A stretch of DNA of 64,000 nucleotides. It comes from Pseudisothecium myosuroides. Taxonomy: Eukaryota > Streptophyta > Bryopsida > Hypnales > Lembophyllaceae. The notes below the pieces were generated by a model. The model did not search any database and was not told the origin of the DNA. It worked only from the letters and a program-made list of their open reading frames with translations. Shown here one piece after another: positions 34,354 to 47,571 of this stretch. The position numbers and the translations under genes are program-made. Position 1 is the first letter of the stretch. Every line of letters starts with the position of its first letter. The stretch covers positions 6,076,001 through 6,140,000 of the forward strand of contig OX637287.1 of NCBI GenBank assembly GCA_951799445.1. Direction: 5' to 3'.

Positions 34354-35294
34354 ATAACCCCTAAAGGCCCAAGGCCTTTTTTCTACCAAAAACCCATCAA
34401 AACTGCCATTTCTATAGCAAGGAGTAAAGAAAAATGAAAAATGTTTTTTTTTCACATCTAACCGTAGGATCTTACACCTAACAAGTATGAGAATGTGTGG
34501 AAAAAATTTCAGAATTTTTGACCGCTCAGATTGCAAGATATCTGCGTTTAAAGTGGAAAAAACAAGTATTTCAGCACATTACGGGACTAGATTTTTTGAC
34601 TTTAAACATTTTTCACTTAAATTTTTTGCACTACAGAGTTTTGTGCTTCAAATCTTTATAGTGGAGAATTGAGTTGAGGGTCTAGGGAAAAAAAATATAT
34701 TCAAAAAAACTTAATTATCATTCCTAAAAAATTTATTAAGTAGAAGTAGGTATGAGATAGAAGGAAAATCTAAAACATTAATATATTTTAGATGGAATTA
34801 AATACACTAATCCCAATGGTGAGATTGTTCTAGCAAGTAAACTAAACCATGAGAATTTTATTTTTTTTTAAATTGCAAAAATAGCATTTAGAAATGCATC
34901 CTACAAGTTATTTTTTTCAAGAAGATGCTCTAACTGCCCAAAAAACAAGAATGTCCATAACTTTCTCATAACAAATCCAAATGAAATGAATCAAAGCTTT
35001 CTAGATAGACAAAAATATAATCTACAAGAAAAAAAATATTAAAAAAAAAAAAATCAAATTTTTGCCAAATTTTTCTTGCTGCCCGGACTGCCCAGTTACA
35101 AAAAAAATAACATATTTGGCCATAACTTTTGACTCCTATTTCCAAATGTCCTGAAATTTAGTGCATATGAAAGATATTCCTTGCGTCCACCTTCTATTAA
35201 AATTTCAGCTTAAAATATGGAAATCTCTAGTCACACGGACCTGCCCAAAATTTCTATACAACCAAAAAACGTAGTCCGGTCCTTTAGGGGTTAT
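34354..35294. mobile_element. Decayed TTAA-type element, 941 bp, related to 4771-6099
   Basis: The left end ATAACCCCTAAAGG and the right end CCTTTAGGGGTTAT are exact reverse complements, with both TTAA borders altered to ATAA/TTAT. The interior shares AATGGTGAGATTGTTCTAGC (34815), ATCCTACAAGTTATTTTTTC and CCGTAGGATCTTACA with the 4771 element, so both derive from one family. Non-coding. Confidence 0.6.
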
Positions 35295-35563
35295 AAAAGA
35301 TGTATACAATTTGAATATGAGAGACCAAATGAGCCTAGTGTCAAATTTGGTACACCTATAGACAATATTTTGAAACTTCATAATTTATTCAAACGGAGTC
35401 TAATAAAGTAATAATGCATACTAAAATGCATTGTAATAATGGAATCTTCTTTTCCTTGCCAATAATATTCATTAAAATTTATAATTTGTGTTTAATAATA
35501 GTAAGTATGTTAAGCTACTATTTGTGTTAATTATGGATAATTGTACTTAATTGTTATCCATTT

Positions 35564-35784
35564 TTAACCCTTAAGTGCTCTAACGTTTAGAATTTGGATG
35601 ATGAATTGAGTGCTTTAGACCAATGCTTTGTCCAAATACCTTCTCATTCATTTGAATTAATACTTGAATTTTTGTAATGACTAGACAATTTGATGATAAT
35701 AAATAGTTTATTGGAGTAAATAATATACTAATATGAAATAAATGTACAAAATTATTAAAAAGGCATTCATTTGTTGAGGATTAA
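35564..35784. mobile_element. TTAA-flanked element, about 221 bp, copy of the 3133 element
   Basis: The left end TTAACCCTTAAGTGCTCTAA and the interior (GGATGATGAATTGAGTGCTT, CTTCTCATTCATTTG) align along their length with the element at 3133-3361. The right end is decayed (GAGGATTAA at 35776-35784), so the boundary is approximate. Non-coding. Confidence 0.45.
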
Positions 35785-38700
35785 AACCAAGTAAATCCCC
35801 ACATATTTTTGCATAAAGTATGCATCTTTTTTTCACAAGAGTCTCAAGCCAATTTTTGGTATATTCATTTTTGAGCAATACTTTAAAATTTCATAGTTTG
35901 TTCATAAGGTGTCCCAAAACTATAAGTTAAAACAATTTGAAATCTCCTTTTGACTCTTAAAAAACTAGAAAAGACTTAGACAATTTAATTAATAATAGAA
36001 ATATCCTCCAATGCTCATTTATTTGGATGATTTTGGATGTGGTAACCTTAAGGTCGCTGCACCTAATTGTGACCAATTTTGAAAAGCAACATCCTTGTAC
36101 AAATTCTTGACTAAAATATATAAACTCTATTCACAATTGGATACATCTAATCCCAATTCTTTGAAAAATCATAGTTGGTTCATACAATGTCCAAAAAATG
36201 AAAAAATAAATAATTTTGGAATCTCTTTTTGACTCCCAACAAGATCCAATAAAATTTCATGATAATTTAATAATACAACTTATTTTCAAATGCATATTCA
36301 GAATTATTTTTTGGTGTAGTTACTTTAATTTATAACTTCAACTTAGATTGAAGCATCTATTGACTTCATAATTTGTAAGTTTTGCATAAATTCTTTAGAA
36401 TGGATGTTGATCATCCTAATCTACATGTGAAGTTTTGTTTCATATCATTCTAATAAATATTGCAAAGGTTATAAGTTATTTTTATTTCATTGGAAAAAAA
36501 ATGGGGCCTCAAAAGGGCCACTAAATCTAAATCACTACTGCAAATAAATAAATAATTTTTTTTTAATTTTTAATTTTTTCACTACTAGTTTAGAGTCTGG
36601 CGCTAATTTGGGCCCTATTCTTTTTCTAATGTCAAAGTCAAATCGGGCAACTAAATATATATTCCAAAAAATATTAATTAATTACATTTGATTATTTAGA
36701 TTGATGTTTACTCAAAAACATTTGAACCATGTAATTCCAAATAATGAAATGAAAGTTGTGAAGAGTCTTATTTTATAGGCAATGAAGGTAGAAAAATCAT
36801 ATATTGTCATTTTATGAACTCAATTTTGAAAATTTCAAATGAAGAGAAAGGAAATGATACTCTTTTGTTTATTACAACATTTTTACCATTGGGGTTTCCA
36901 ATTCTCAATTCCTTGGCAAAGTCATTAGTGTTTTAGATTTTTCTTTCATCCAATGCCACCTTCCACTTCTTTTGATTGATGATTGCATGGATAAAGGGGG
37001 AACTACGGCGTGGAGTTGTTTAGTTGGTTCCAAACAACAATCAAAAATCAAATCTGACCAATTTATACATTACAAATGCAATAGGAAGATCATTTTGGAA
37101 CGGAGGGTGTACTAAGTTCTGAAATGTTGGAGTGAATGTATGATACTAGTACAAATTTGTATTGAAGCTATTACAAATTGTGTTAAATCTAACATAGAAT
37201 TAATACAAAACCATTTTAATCTACATTTAGACTTCATATAGACTTCATAGTCTACATTTGGACTATATATTAATTTCATCTTTTCATCATTTTCTTCAAA
37301 TTTTTCTTTTTCTTTTTAACATTTTTGAGCAGTCTTCCATTTCTTATCCACAACCGGTGGATGCAATATTAATTTTCGACTATGGATTTGTTCATAATTA
37401 GTTAAATATTTGATCTTTTCCTTATGAATCTCCAATTGGATCTTTAGGAAGTATGACTCAAATGTTATGACCAAAAAATCATCTTCTTCTTAGTTCAAGG
37501 ACAATAAATGGAACAAGCATATTTTCACAATCACCTTATAATGGAAAATATTGTATAATGGGTCATGATAGTGCCAAAATTATATTGAGGTCTCCGCACT
37601 TTGTGAAATGTAGTTTAAGATGTTTGGAAGTAACATGGCCCACTACAAGAATTCCAATTTATGTTCACACTAGTACAAATTCACCATTAATACAAAAGCA
37701 TTTTGGAAGTTTTGCTACTATTTTAAGTTTGAAAAAAAGGAAATTTGAGCTAAGGAATTTTGAGCAATAAGAGACATACAATAGTCACATCCCATAAAGA
37801 AAGGTGCTTCTTTAATAGAATGAATTTCATGTTGGTATATATATACAAACTAAGCGCCCATTTAGTGAAAAGAATGACAATCACTCATTTGCTACATATT
37901 TGCCTCACTACTTCATTCAAATCTCACAATAATTCCTATCATTTCCATCATTCCTCCAATTGCTCAAAGAGAAATTGCATGGAGCATCCAACTATTTATA
38001 GGGACATCTATCATAAAGAAAGTTGGCCCTATTAGGAATTGTGGTTCAAGTCAAGAAGTCTCTCTTGTACTCAGTTTCAATTTCAAAGAACACAAACAAC
38101 ATTCAACTCATTGCAAGGAATAAGGAACAAGTCAAGCGTTCAGACTATAAGATGACAACTTGCCTAAGGGTGGGAGGTTTGGCACCTACACATAATGAAG
38201 CAACGCAACAGTCCCTCAAACCAATTGTGAAGTCCTCACATTGTTCCCACTAAGCTTCCCCAAATTTGAAATCCCAAAGAGGAAAAGAGGCTCAAAACAC
38301 AAATAGGAGCGAATGCACCCAACCAAGAGTACCTGAAAGACTTTCAAACGTCGAAGGGGCTGGTTCCAACGTACAAGCCAACCTAATCCTCCAATCAAAA
38401 AGTCAGAACCACCACCCAAAACCAAGCAAGAACCACACAATCTTTTGAACATCGAGGCCTAACTTAGAAGGAGAGAGGAAAACATGGGTTAGTCAACGCC
38501 GGTAGGCAGCTTCATCTAACTCACAGCCTAAGTTGCAGTGCGAAGGAAAGTACATACATTCGGCTGTTTCAAGAACACAAGACCCAAGGCCAGCTTCGAG
38601 TAAAATTACAAATACAAATGACTATTCAATCAATCCCTTGTAAACAAAAGAAAGGGTCGCAACCTAACATCAGAAAAAACACAATAAGGGAAGGAAATCA

Positions 38701-39652
38701 AAGGATCGAGTGCAAACAATGTACAGTACAGGACAAACAGTAAGAAGCTTGATCATTTTGCTCAACAGAAATGCAAAGCATAAAGACATCTCAAAACGAA
38801 ATGGTACTTGTTGACAACAGATGAGCATTAACAAGACGATGCCCACAAACATTGGTCATTGGGACATCTTCCCACCATGCACAAGGATAAAAGAATTAAG
38901 ACATTACCAGCTGGCCCTTGCAATTAAAGGGCGCCCTATTTACATTACGAGGGCCCTGGCGCAATAGCTGCACAAGAACTAACCTTCGGTAGCAGCACTA
39001 GCAAGAAAGGACAGAGTCCTAGAACCACCCCCTTTCGATCCTTCAAAACCAACGTCTTGCCACAAGAACTACACATCAGTCTGTACACTTCGGAACGAAG
39101 GACACTTGCTCTTTATACACGCCCGTTACAGCTAACTCCTGCCTCGACCTTTTCCTTCTTTTCACGCATTAACATTGCTCCCTACCCATGCAGACTATTC
39201 CATGTCCCAACTGCCTGACCTGAAATCACATTACCAGGGAGAGACCAAGGGTGGATCCAACAGCACACAACACCAGTACCTCTACCGGCGCTCCCACCTC
39301 CAAATATATAGACCTATTACTTATAGATACACCGACAACCGACAGCCATCTACACAAGATACATGCCGGCACCGTCTGCAACGCCACTCACCCTGCACTT
39401 CTCCCGACCTTCAAACACAAGCTGAATACAATCCTACACTATTACACTATTTACTGCTCACAAAAGCTCCTGCCCACCGAAGCGCTACCCTTCCATGTCC
39501 TGCTTGCCCGCACTCAACTCAGCACACGAGAATCTCCTCAGCAACACGAGGGCACAGGAAGGCATCACATTCAATCCTCCGGAGAACAGCGCGACACGAC
39601 ACCCTTCCGCTTCTTGGAAAAGCCAGCATCGTCCAACCTCTCGGTCAGGGCT
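35785..39652. other. Long intergenic stretch, then probable Pumilio 3' UTR
   Basis: 35785-38000 is AT-rich without a gene. 36967-37111 is a second copy of the right part of the Stowaway-like element at 4152. Open frames at 37558-38253 are short and unrecognised. From about 38460 the composition becomes gene-like, and this is probably the long 3' UTR/downstream region of the minus-strand Pumilio gene; its plus-strand open frames (39175-39724) have no family. Confidence 0.45.
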
Positions 39653-42600
39653 TCAAGAAGTAGCCAAATTATGCGCCATGTAGGCAGCACTTCGTCTCTC
39701 TGCACGCAAAACCAACTCCAGTAAGCCCAACGTCTCACGAGGCCCGTCTCACGAAAACACGCAGCGCCCACGAAGTGCCTTCGATGGGCCATGCACAAGA
39801 ACAGCAGATTTCGCCGAAAACGCTACCTAGCACTTCCTTAATCCTTGCTCTACGTAATCACTCGTTTACCAATGACATAAGAAGACTCACCGCCAGCAGC
39901 GACCAGCTTCTCCACACGTGCAACGATATGCTTGCCATACGTGTACTTCTTCAGTGCATGCAGGTGCACCCGAATACGACCGAGCAATAGTTCACGCTGC
40001 GACTCGTCACATGTCTCCAGCACCTTTTGGACAACATAGTTTGCAAATTGGTCTTTCATCATAGCCTGCAAAAACAAAAATCAATCAAAAATCCGCCTCC
40101 TGGTAAGCAACCTGAATACAAGTATATCGACCAGACCGCAGTCGTGACAAACTGCGACTGCGACAGCACGACCCATCACAGAAATGTCAATCCATGAAAC
40201 GGATGCGGGTCCTCCATGCAAGAAACCAACCGCTCCTCCAAACCACACCCAGCATTCCATGCATCGTTCCAGCAAGAAACTATGCTGCACCAGGCCAAAA
40301 GACAACGCCCGTTGCTTTCATGGTTTGCCACACAAATCATACAATGTCCAAGATCATTCACCAATTCACTCTCAATCAGCTCCCCTAGTACCTGCAGTGG
40401 CTCATTCTCGTCGGTGAGGCCAAGCATTTCGTCAATCAAAATCTGCCGCTCCACTGGGCCACCATACTCCAAGCACTTCTCCACCACGTTGGACGCGAAC
40501 TTGTGTTGACTCATTTGTACAATTTGGCCAGCCAGCTTCGTTATGATCTCACTTCTCTCATTATCGCGACCGTGCTCCAGCACATGCTGAATCACAATTC
40601 ACGGAGCACCAGCAACATCCACAGCCTCAGCAAATACATGACACACACAGACTCCAGCTAACACGGCCTCGAACTCGCCACAGTCACGACTCCAAACACT
40701 ACCGTAGTCACAAACACCACTACTGAAATGACTCCACATCAAAAAATCCCTGGCGTAATCTGCATGCTCGAGCAACCGCATATCACCCACACCAACACCA
40801 TTTCATTGACTCCGGCACACAACCAGCAGGTCTCAAGGGCTTCGACTAACTGAAGCTCAAACCTTGTCCAAAGGGCCCACGAGACAGCTGGACACTCAAA
40901 AGACAGGCACCAAGACACTGACCTGCACCACGTAGTTGCCATATTGGTCTTGAGCAAGAGCACATGTGGAACGTAAAATCTCCTCCATGATTCCCTTCTG
41001 CTTCTGCTCGTCAGTGCAGTGCTCCAGAACCCTCTGAATCAACGGACAACACATTCCAGAATGAGCGATCCGCACCACATGAAGACTCCAAAAAGTGCCA
41101 CCAGAAATACGATGTCAACACACACCAAGGACTTCAAAAGAGAAAGAAGAGGATTGTGCCTTGCCAGAATAGCGCTTTACCTGTATCACCCGGCATCCAT
41201 ACGGATGCGTGGAAAGCGTCACCACTTGATTGTAAAACGCAGAGATTATAAAATGGATTTTGTCCGGGGGAACGCACTCAATGCACTTCTGGATCACGTG
41301 GTTTCCGTTCTGGTCTCGCACACATCGCATCACGTGCCCATCCAACTCCGACACCAACTGAGTCTGCTGGTCCACATCCACCACCTCCAGCGCCTGACCA
41401 CATGCCCCAAACACATCAATGACGCTTGTCCAAGACCCAAAACAAGCCACACCCTCCGTTCGATGCCCCATCCCACGCTCCATACCAACCGAAAGCCCCA
41501 TCGCTCACTCCTCCACAACGACTGTACAAAACCATCTGAGCTCTACACACTCACCGTCCACCAGACCCTTCACAGTGCACCCAGGTGCCTTACCTTCTGA
41601 ATCACCCTGCAGCCGTACATTTGCAAACTCAACACCAGAACATGCCCCACCAACTGACTTGCCAGCTCTCTTCGCTGCTGCTGAGTCCCATGCTCGAAGA
41701 ACTGCCCCCAAAACAAAAACAAGTCAAGCTTCCAGCCTTCGACACCAACAAAACAACACGGGCCCTCAGCTGAAGTGACCACCAATGAATTAGGCTCTCA
41801 CACCAAGCCCGCTGCTCCCCAGCGGATCCATCCGACAGGTGCATCTATCCATTATGCATACAACGCTTCCAGGGTCCAAAACGTGTCTAGCAATCCCTCC
41901 TACCTTTTGGATGACATAATTGCCGAAAACATCCGTCATTAGCGTCAGAGCTCGCGGAAGCACTTCCTGAAATACCATGTTCTTGTCCTCTGGAATTGCG
42001 GTTTCCAGTTTCTGCTGGATGAACCGACTCCCATGCTGATCGGCACTGCAGACCAACAGAGACAACTCGGTCATTGTTCGCGCTTTACAACATCCAGCGC
42101 GCAAGTCAATTCATTACTAATCCACAAATAATCCACGCCACTTCTGGACTCTTGAGCCCCTCGTCAATGTATCACCACCGCAGTCACAACTAAATCCGAG
42201 ACCTCACAGCACATACAACGTGAACCGGCCATACCTGAACTCCACCACGTGCCCTGCGATGTCCGACAGCTCGAATCTCCTCGTCTTACTGTTCTTGAAT
42301 TCCTCCAACAACGAAGAGCCACGCACCTCCTCCGCCGTCTCGCTCGACTTCTGCGCTTGCCAACCTGCGTAGGCGCTCGCACTGCCGGATCCCATGTTCC
42401 CGGAACTCGTCCTGGAGGTGGAAGACAGACGAATGTTGCGCTCGTCCCGCCTCATGGCGAAACTGCCTGGACCCACCGGGGACCCGGGCAACACCGGGCT
42501 CGTCAGGGGTGAGTTGTTGAAGGCCACCATGCCCACTCCAGGAGGACTGCCATAGTACGCAGGGCTCACCGAACCGCTCTTCTGGCTCGCGATCGGGATC

Positions 42601-45214
42601 CCCATGGAACCCGCCCTCGCAAACTGAGACTTCTGCTCGGCGCTGTAACCCAGCATAGCGCTCAGCTGGTTCTTCTGAAGCTCCACCATGTCGACATGAC
42701 CTCCCGCCATGTAATTCCTCAACAGGGACGGGTCCAGTGAAGCTGCACGTGCCTCCTCCGCCACTCGCGCGTACTGCAAATAAATAGGATCGTGCATCTG
42801 GGGCGGGGCTTGCCCGCCATACTTGTAAAGATTCTGCATCTCCACGGCAGCTTGTGCAGGAGAACCGGGCACGCCCGCTCTCACCCCCATGCTCGCAAGA
42901 GCAGCCGCAGTCGCCGGATCAAACACCGGGGGTGGGTACCCGGCCATCATAGGGGCAAGCATGGCAGGGTTCACGGGGTAACCACCCAACCCATACTGCG
43001 GACCATAGACAGCTGCGGAGTTCATGTTCGCATAGTACGGGTTCTGCTGTGCCATGTACATTGCAGCAGCTGCCGCTGCATACATGTTCGCCGGGGTTGT
43101 GCTGCCCGGCACGCCGAACTTTGGCTGACCACGGTATCCAGAGTCCACACCCGAATACAACTGCTGCTGTTGTAAAGCCTGAGAATACGCCAAGGCCTGG
43201 GACAGAGCACCCGGCAAACCTTTGTCACCCACGACTTTGTACTCAAGATCAATCCCCGAAACACGATTGAAAAAGCAACGTCCACGTTCTACATTTCCAA
43301 AACAGACGGCCTCCGTGGCAGTGACAAACACTGAACGCCAAGATCAGTGCAACTCACCTGGGCTGCCTGGGCCTGAGCTTGAGCCTGCGCCTGAGCAGCT
43401 ATTTGCGCCCGCTGCTGCTGCTGCTGTTGTCGTTGCTGCTGTTGCTGTTGCTGAAGCCGCGCCTGCTGTTGCTCCTGCTGTTGCTGCAATTGTTGCTGCT
43501 GCTGAATATGCTGCTGCTGCTGCTGCTGCTGCTGTAGCAAATCCCTATCCTCCGCGGCGCTCGAGGATCCGTGCATGTCCGCCATACTCAACCCTTGCAT
43601 CACTTTCACCAGTTCCGAATTATTGGCGCTGGCCGACCTGTTCATCTGAAGTGCATGAGCGAAATCTGCAGCACTCGCACTTGCAGTCCGACCCAGACCT
43701 CCCACGCTCCTGGCATCAGAGCTCTGGAAAGACATGCTTCCTCCTGAAAGGCCTGCTCAACAAACTAGGGTCAGCGCACAGGTCCAGGCAACCCAGCCGA
43801 CACACTTGAGCTCCATGCAATACACACAAGCTCGGCAGCCCCCCAAATTGCATCCATCAATCCACAGGTAAAGGGATAAAATCTATTCAGAAAGGCGTTA
43901 CCTGACACTCCGCTCATCCGGGCCAAATTCGGACTGGCGGAACGGGCATTGCCAGTAAGTGAAATTTCAGGTGTTGGAATTCTCGGCACGGGGGCTGCAG
44001 GCCCGGAAGACTGGTGCAGATTCGAGACTCCAGGAATAGGGGTTGTAGACCGAGATCCCATGCCGCCGGCCACAGGATTCGACTCTCCAGCCGCCGAATC
44101 CCGCAGATGGGCCAACTGCAGTTCCAACACCGCACTCGCCGCCTCGCTCTCGTCGTTGGCGGCCCTGCTTGAAGATCTCGACAGGTGATAAACAGGCGAA
44201 GGTGTTCGGGGAAAATCCTCCTGTCAGAAATCCAAATTTGCAACTACTCAGCTCCGATTCCGTAGGTTAAACTAAAAACCGACTCCCTGCAGCCTTATAA
44301 TCGATCACTCAATCCTGAACTTTGTCCCTCGTCCCCGACGCTGGGCCACTACAGAAACGGCAACCAGGATCGTGTCTCGTTGCCTCCGTGAGGTCGGACC
44401 GGTCCATCACAACCTAACCAGCAACCAAGCACAAAATGCAATAATCCATCCATCCACAGTCCCGCAGATCCTGATTGTTACAAATACCAGCTGCAAGACC
44501 AGCTCAAATACCTACCTGAATGAGATCCACCAGGCTCTTGGGACGAGGCCCAAGTCCCGACGATAGACCCATGAAACTGTCTCCTCGGTCTGCCCAGTCA
44601 CTCGACACCGTTCTGGCAAGAGCACCCATGGGCGAGTTGTCCTCCTCCGGCTCCTCCCTGTGGGTAGGCAGCACCGGCTGGCTCGAAAACAAAGACCTGC
44701 TGCTGCTGTCATCCATGGATCGCAGTTTCTTCTTGTCCCCGTATCCGCCGGCTCCCATCCCGGATTGCAACCTCTGCGCCAGACGGTAGTTGTTCCACGA
44801 AATCAAGGGTGGAGGGAGCCTCGGGTTCAAGTTGATGTTATTGTAATAATAAACCAGATACTTGGGATCCGCGCGCTGCGCTTCCTCCGCATCCAAAACG
44901 TCCTCCTCTCCCGACTGCGAGTTGGCGCTGCGCCCACTGCGCCCGCTTCGCGGACTCGTGGGCATGTCGAAAAGCCCACCCATCGCGGCCAGGGACCCCT
45001 CCACGCTGGGAGGAGCGCTGCCGCTTCGCTGCGGGATGTGGCCAGGATTCAGAATGTTGTCGTACCGGGTTGGCCCTTTCAGAAGAAGACCCAGCTCCGT
45101 CACTCCGTCCAAGGCCTGGGAGGCGCCGTTCTCGGCCCGCAGGCCCTCTCCCAGACCTCCCATGCTCCCTCTCATCCCTCCCGGCATCATCCGAACAGGA
45201 CTCTCTGTCGCCAT
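39653..45214 (-). CDS. Pumilio-family RNA-binding protein (APUM1-6 group)
   Basis: This predicts a cytoplasmic PUF protein that binds UGUA-type elements in mRNA 3' UTRs and represses or destabilises them. Exons on the minus strand: 45214-44516, 44220-43902, 43743-43358, 43241-42235, 42045-41904, 41701-41594, 41393-41181, 41033-40923, 40586-40392, 40065-39891, 39699-39653. All phases agree and give 1133 codons. The N-terminal part includes [15 protein letters not shown], which is typical of plant group I, and glutamine/alanine-rich tracts at about 415-468. The PUM homology domain spans about 776-1125, starting [20 protein letters not shown] and ending [17 protein letters not shown]. Repeat cores such as [32 protein letters not shown] and [10 protein letters not shown] are visible. 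The start is the first ATG after an in-frame TGA; the frame also contains a GTG four codons upstream. The acceptor of exon 4 (CTTGAG) is the weakest junction. Confidence 0.92.
43385..43545 (-). repeat. CAG-type repeat coding the Pumilio glutamine-rich tracts
   Basis: On the coding strand, interrupted CAG/CAA codons give runs of up to eight glutamines, followed by an alternating Gln-Ala tract ([10 protein letters not shown]). The plus strand therefore shows CTG/TTG repeats. The tract lies in exon 3, outside the RNA-binding domain. Confidence 0.9.
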
Positions 45215-47083
45215 TCCAACATTCACATCTCAGCACCGCCGCGGATTTCAACCATTTTCCGGCCACCTCGTCTCGCTCGCTCGCTCGCTTCGAATCAGGA
45301 TGTCGCCTCCAGCACCCGGGCCCCCCAATCTCTCTAGAGGACCGACGTCTTCTCAGAAGCCACCTGCGTTGCCCTGAAATTCCAGCATGTCCACATGACG
45401 ACCTCGAGAAAAGCACCTCGAACCTCTGCAAACAGCACAGGCTGTTAGGTCGACCGTCGAGCAATACCCCCCCCCCCCGCACTTGACGATGGAAATGCCA
45501 AGATCAACAGAAGCATAGTAGCCAAACTTAACCCCCATGCCGTCCTTAACCAATAACAACTGTCTGCTCCTAAGCCAAAATTTGAACCCCCCCCTCCAAC
45601 TAGCTCTTCCCGTGGTGGCTTCAAGGCCGCCATTGCTGGCCTACAGAGTCTAAATGCCGAAGCCGTGAAAATCCCAATCAGTCGGCTGCCCTAGGCTCAG
45701 CTGCCAGGAGAGTGTAGTGAATTGCCCAATTCCTCTCCATAAATACTACCACTGACGCTGTATGCCGAGAAATATTTCACTAAACGGGAGAAAGGCCGTG
45801 AAAGGGTTTTGTGTTTCCAGGATTTGGAAGAGTCAAATGCAAAAAAATCCCGAATTTAGAGACCCTCAGATTGTGTGATCCAAGTGTCCATGAAGTCCAT
45901 GGTATTATGCAGGTCCTGCCGCTAGATCTCAGCTCCACTAACTACTTGCGCCTCCTGGCACAAAGATCAGCATTTGCAGCATCTTCGCGGAGGCAGTGCA
46001 AACTAATCGAATTTGTTCACTCAACCAAACTGAATGCGAAACCGAACAACTTGTCCCAAAGATGAATATTCAGCGAACATTAAATATTGCCAGCTGCAGG
46101 ACAGTCATAGAACACCTACAAGATACAATCCAATCTCACTAACTCCACTAGCGTAAAGCCTTAGTCCATTATGATCGAATTAGACTGCTCAACTCCAAAG
46201 AGCCACACTTCGAAGGACTCGGTGAATTAGGGCACAGCCCCAAAAGATTGAAATTCAGTCGACTTCAGTAGCGCAAATCGCACACCAACCTGGCAAGCCA
46301 CGTCCTTCGATCGCTCCTTCCTCGCAGTCCCGTTCCTCATAGGCTACCAACACCAAGACATCATCGTCGCCCCAAAAGCATCACAACCGAGCTGCACTCA
46401 CTCCCGGCAAGCGGAGTCCCCATAAAAAAATCGAACGAAAGATTACAGAGTTATACGAGAAGAGAGAAGTGCAAAACCTGAGCATGATGAGCAAGAGGAG
46501 ACGGCGGAGGAGGCTGCGTGCACTGTGGCATCGACAGCAGCCGCAACAGCAGCGACAGTAGTAACTTAGTGTGGCGAGCACCTTGGGCTTGGCTATGGCG
46601 CTTTCGCCGCTCGTCCGTCGTCTGCATTCTTCCGCTGCATTGGAAAGGCACAGGCACTTCCCCTCCGTCAGTCGTCGTCGTCGGTCTCCCCTCTTCATTA
46701 CGGTACGCCTGTCTGCGTCGTTCGATTCCGCCATCGCACGGACGTCGTGGCTCCTCCGTGGGGAACTGGGGAACCTGTATTAGGGAAAGAGACCAGTGGA
46801 GCGGGACCGTCACAGCCGTCCGATTGCTTCCTGTGTTGAGTCCGCGCCGTTCGATGCCTTCATCGGCGCCTCCCTCTTTTTTCGCGTTATTAGTGACACC
46901 AAGTCACTAATCACGTCACTGATCATGCTTAGCTGTCCAACAGAATCAGGGCATCAAGGTGGTCCCTGTCTGTGTGTTTGTTCCTCCTGGGTCTGTTGTT
47001 GAGTTCCGGAAGTACACTTGACAGGAGAATCCTGATGCCACCCTCCACATTGGCACTTCGAAGGCAGGCAACTAAAATCGTCT
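45215..47083 (-). promoter_or_regulatory. Probable 5' UTR, leader intron and promoter of the Pumilio gene
   Basis: A gene-like composition extends about 1.7 kb upstream of the ATG to roughly 46900. Landmarks are a tandem CGCTCGCT run (about 45275-45291), poly-C tracts at 45467-45478 and 45588-45596, and a GC-rich block at 46500-46870. Plant Pumilio genes commonly have spliced 5' UTRs. I could not fix the leader exons. The overlapping open frames on both strands (46381-46910) show no protein family. Confidence 0.4.
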
Positions 47084-47405
47084 AAGGTAGTCTGCTCTTA
47101 TAGCAAGCGGGCTCTAAACGTGAGCGGGCTCTAAAAGCGATCATGATACACAGGTACATTTTGCTTTCTTCAATGTACCGACTGTATACATTTTCAGGAG
47201 GTGGTCGGTTTTAGTGATCATTGCGTTTCAACTTCAAAAATTTATAACTAATTCCACAAAGGTCCAAAAAATATGAAACGACTTGGGTTAGATGCCAATT
47301 CCATTTTTTTTCCTCCAAAAATTAACTAAATTTTTTTTCAAGGAATTTAACTTCCCCGAAAAGGTAAACAGCTCTTAAATGGTCACTTTAAGAGCAGATT
47401 ACCTT
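47084..47405. mobile_element. 322-bp MITE with 17-bp inverted ends
   Basis: The left end AAGGTAGTCTGCTCTTA (47084-47100) and the right end TAAGAGCAGATTACCTT (47389-47405) are reverse complements with one mismatch. The left sub-terminal motif GCTCTAAAAGCGATCAT recurs at 49142-49160 beside AAGGTAGTATGCTCTAAAAG, a second partial copy. No coding sequence. Superfamily unclear. Confidence 0.6.
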
Positions 47406-47439
47406 GAGGAGGAGATGTCTCCTATGATTAAGTTGTCAA

Positions 47440-47571
47440 AGAGCAGCCCCACTGCAAAACGCTGAAGCAACACTCTAAAAGTTCTCCACCGTTGATCTTT
47501 TTGATTATTAGAAGATCAATGGTGGAAAACTTTTAAAGTGTTGCTTCAATGTGTTGCAGTGGGGCTGTTCT
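47440..47571. repeat. Long inverted-repeat hairpin, arms about 58 bp
   Basis: The left arm (47440-47498; contains GCAGCCCCACTGCAAAACGC and GAAGCAACACT) pairs almost throughout with the right arm ending at 47571 (contains AGTGTTGCTTCAATG and GTTGCAGTGGGGCTG). The loop is short. It is either a fold-back MITE or a small-RNA precursor; the sequence alone does not decide. Confidence 0.75.

Noticed and set aside
37558..38253. Chain of three short plus-strand open frames as a gene
   Set aside because: No agreeing splice sites and no recognisable domains; composition like the surrounding repeats.
44660..45486. Long plus-strand open frames of 171-225 codons
   Set aside because: Antisense shadows of Pumilio exon 1, whose minus-strand reading is clearly conserved.
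46381..46910. Several 60-130 codon open frames on both strands
   Set aside because: Overlap one another in a GC-rich block upstream of Pumilio with no family match; treated as 5' UTR/promoter.
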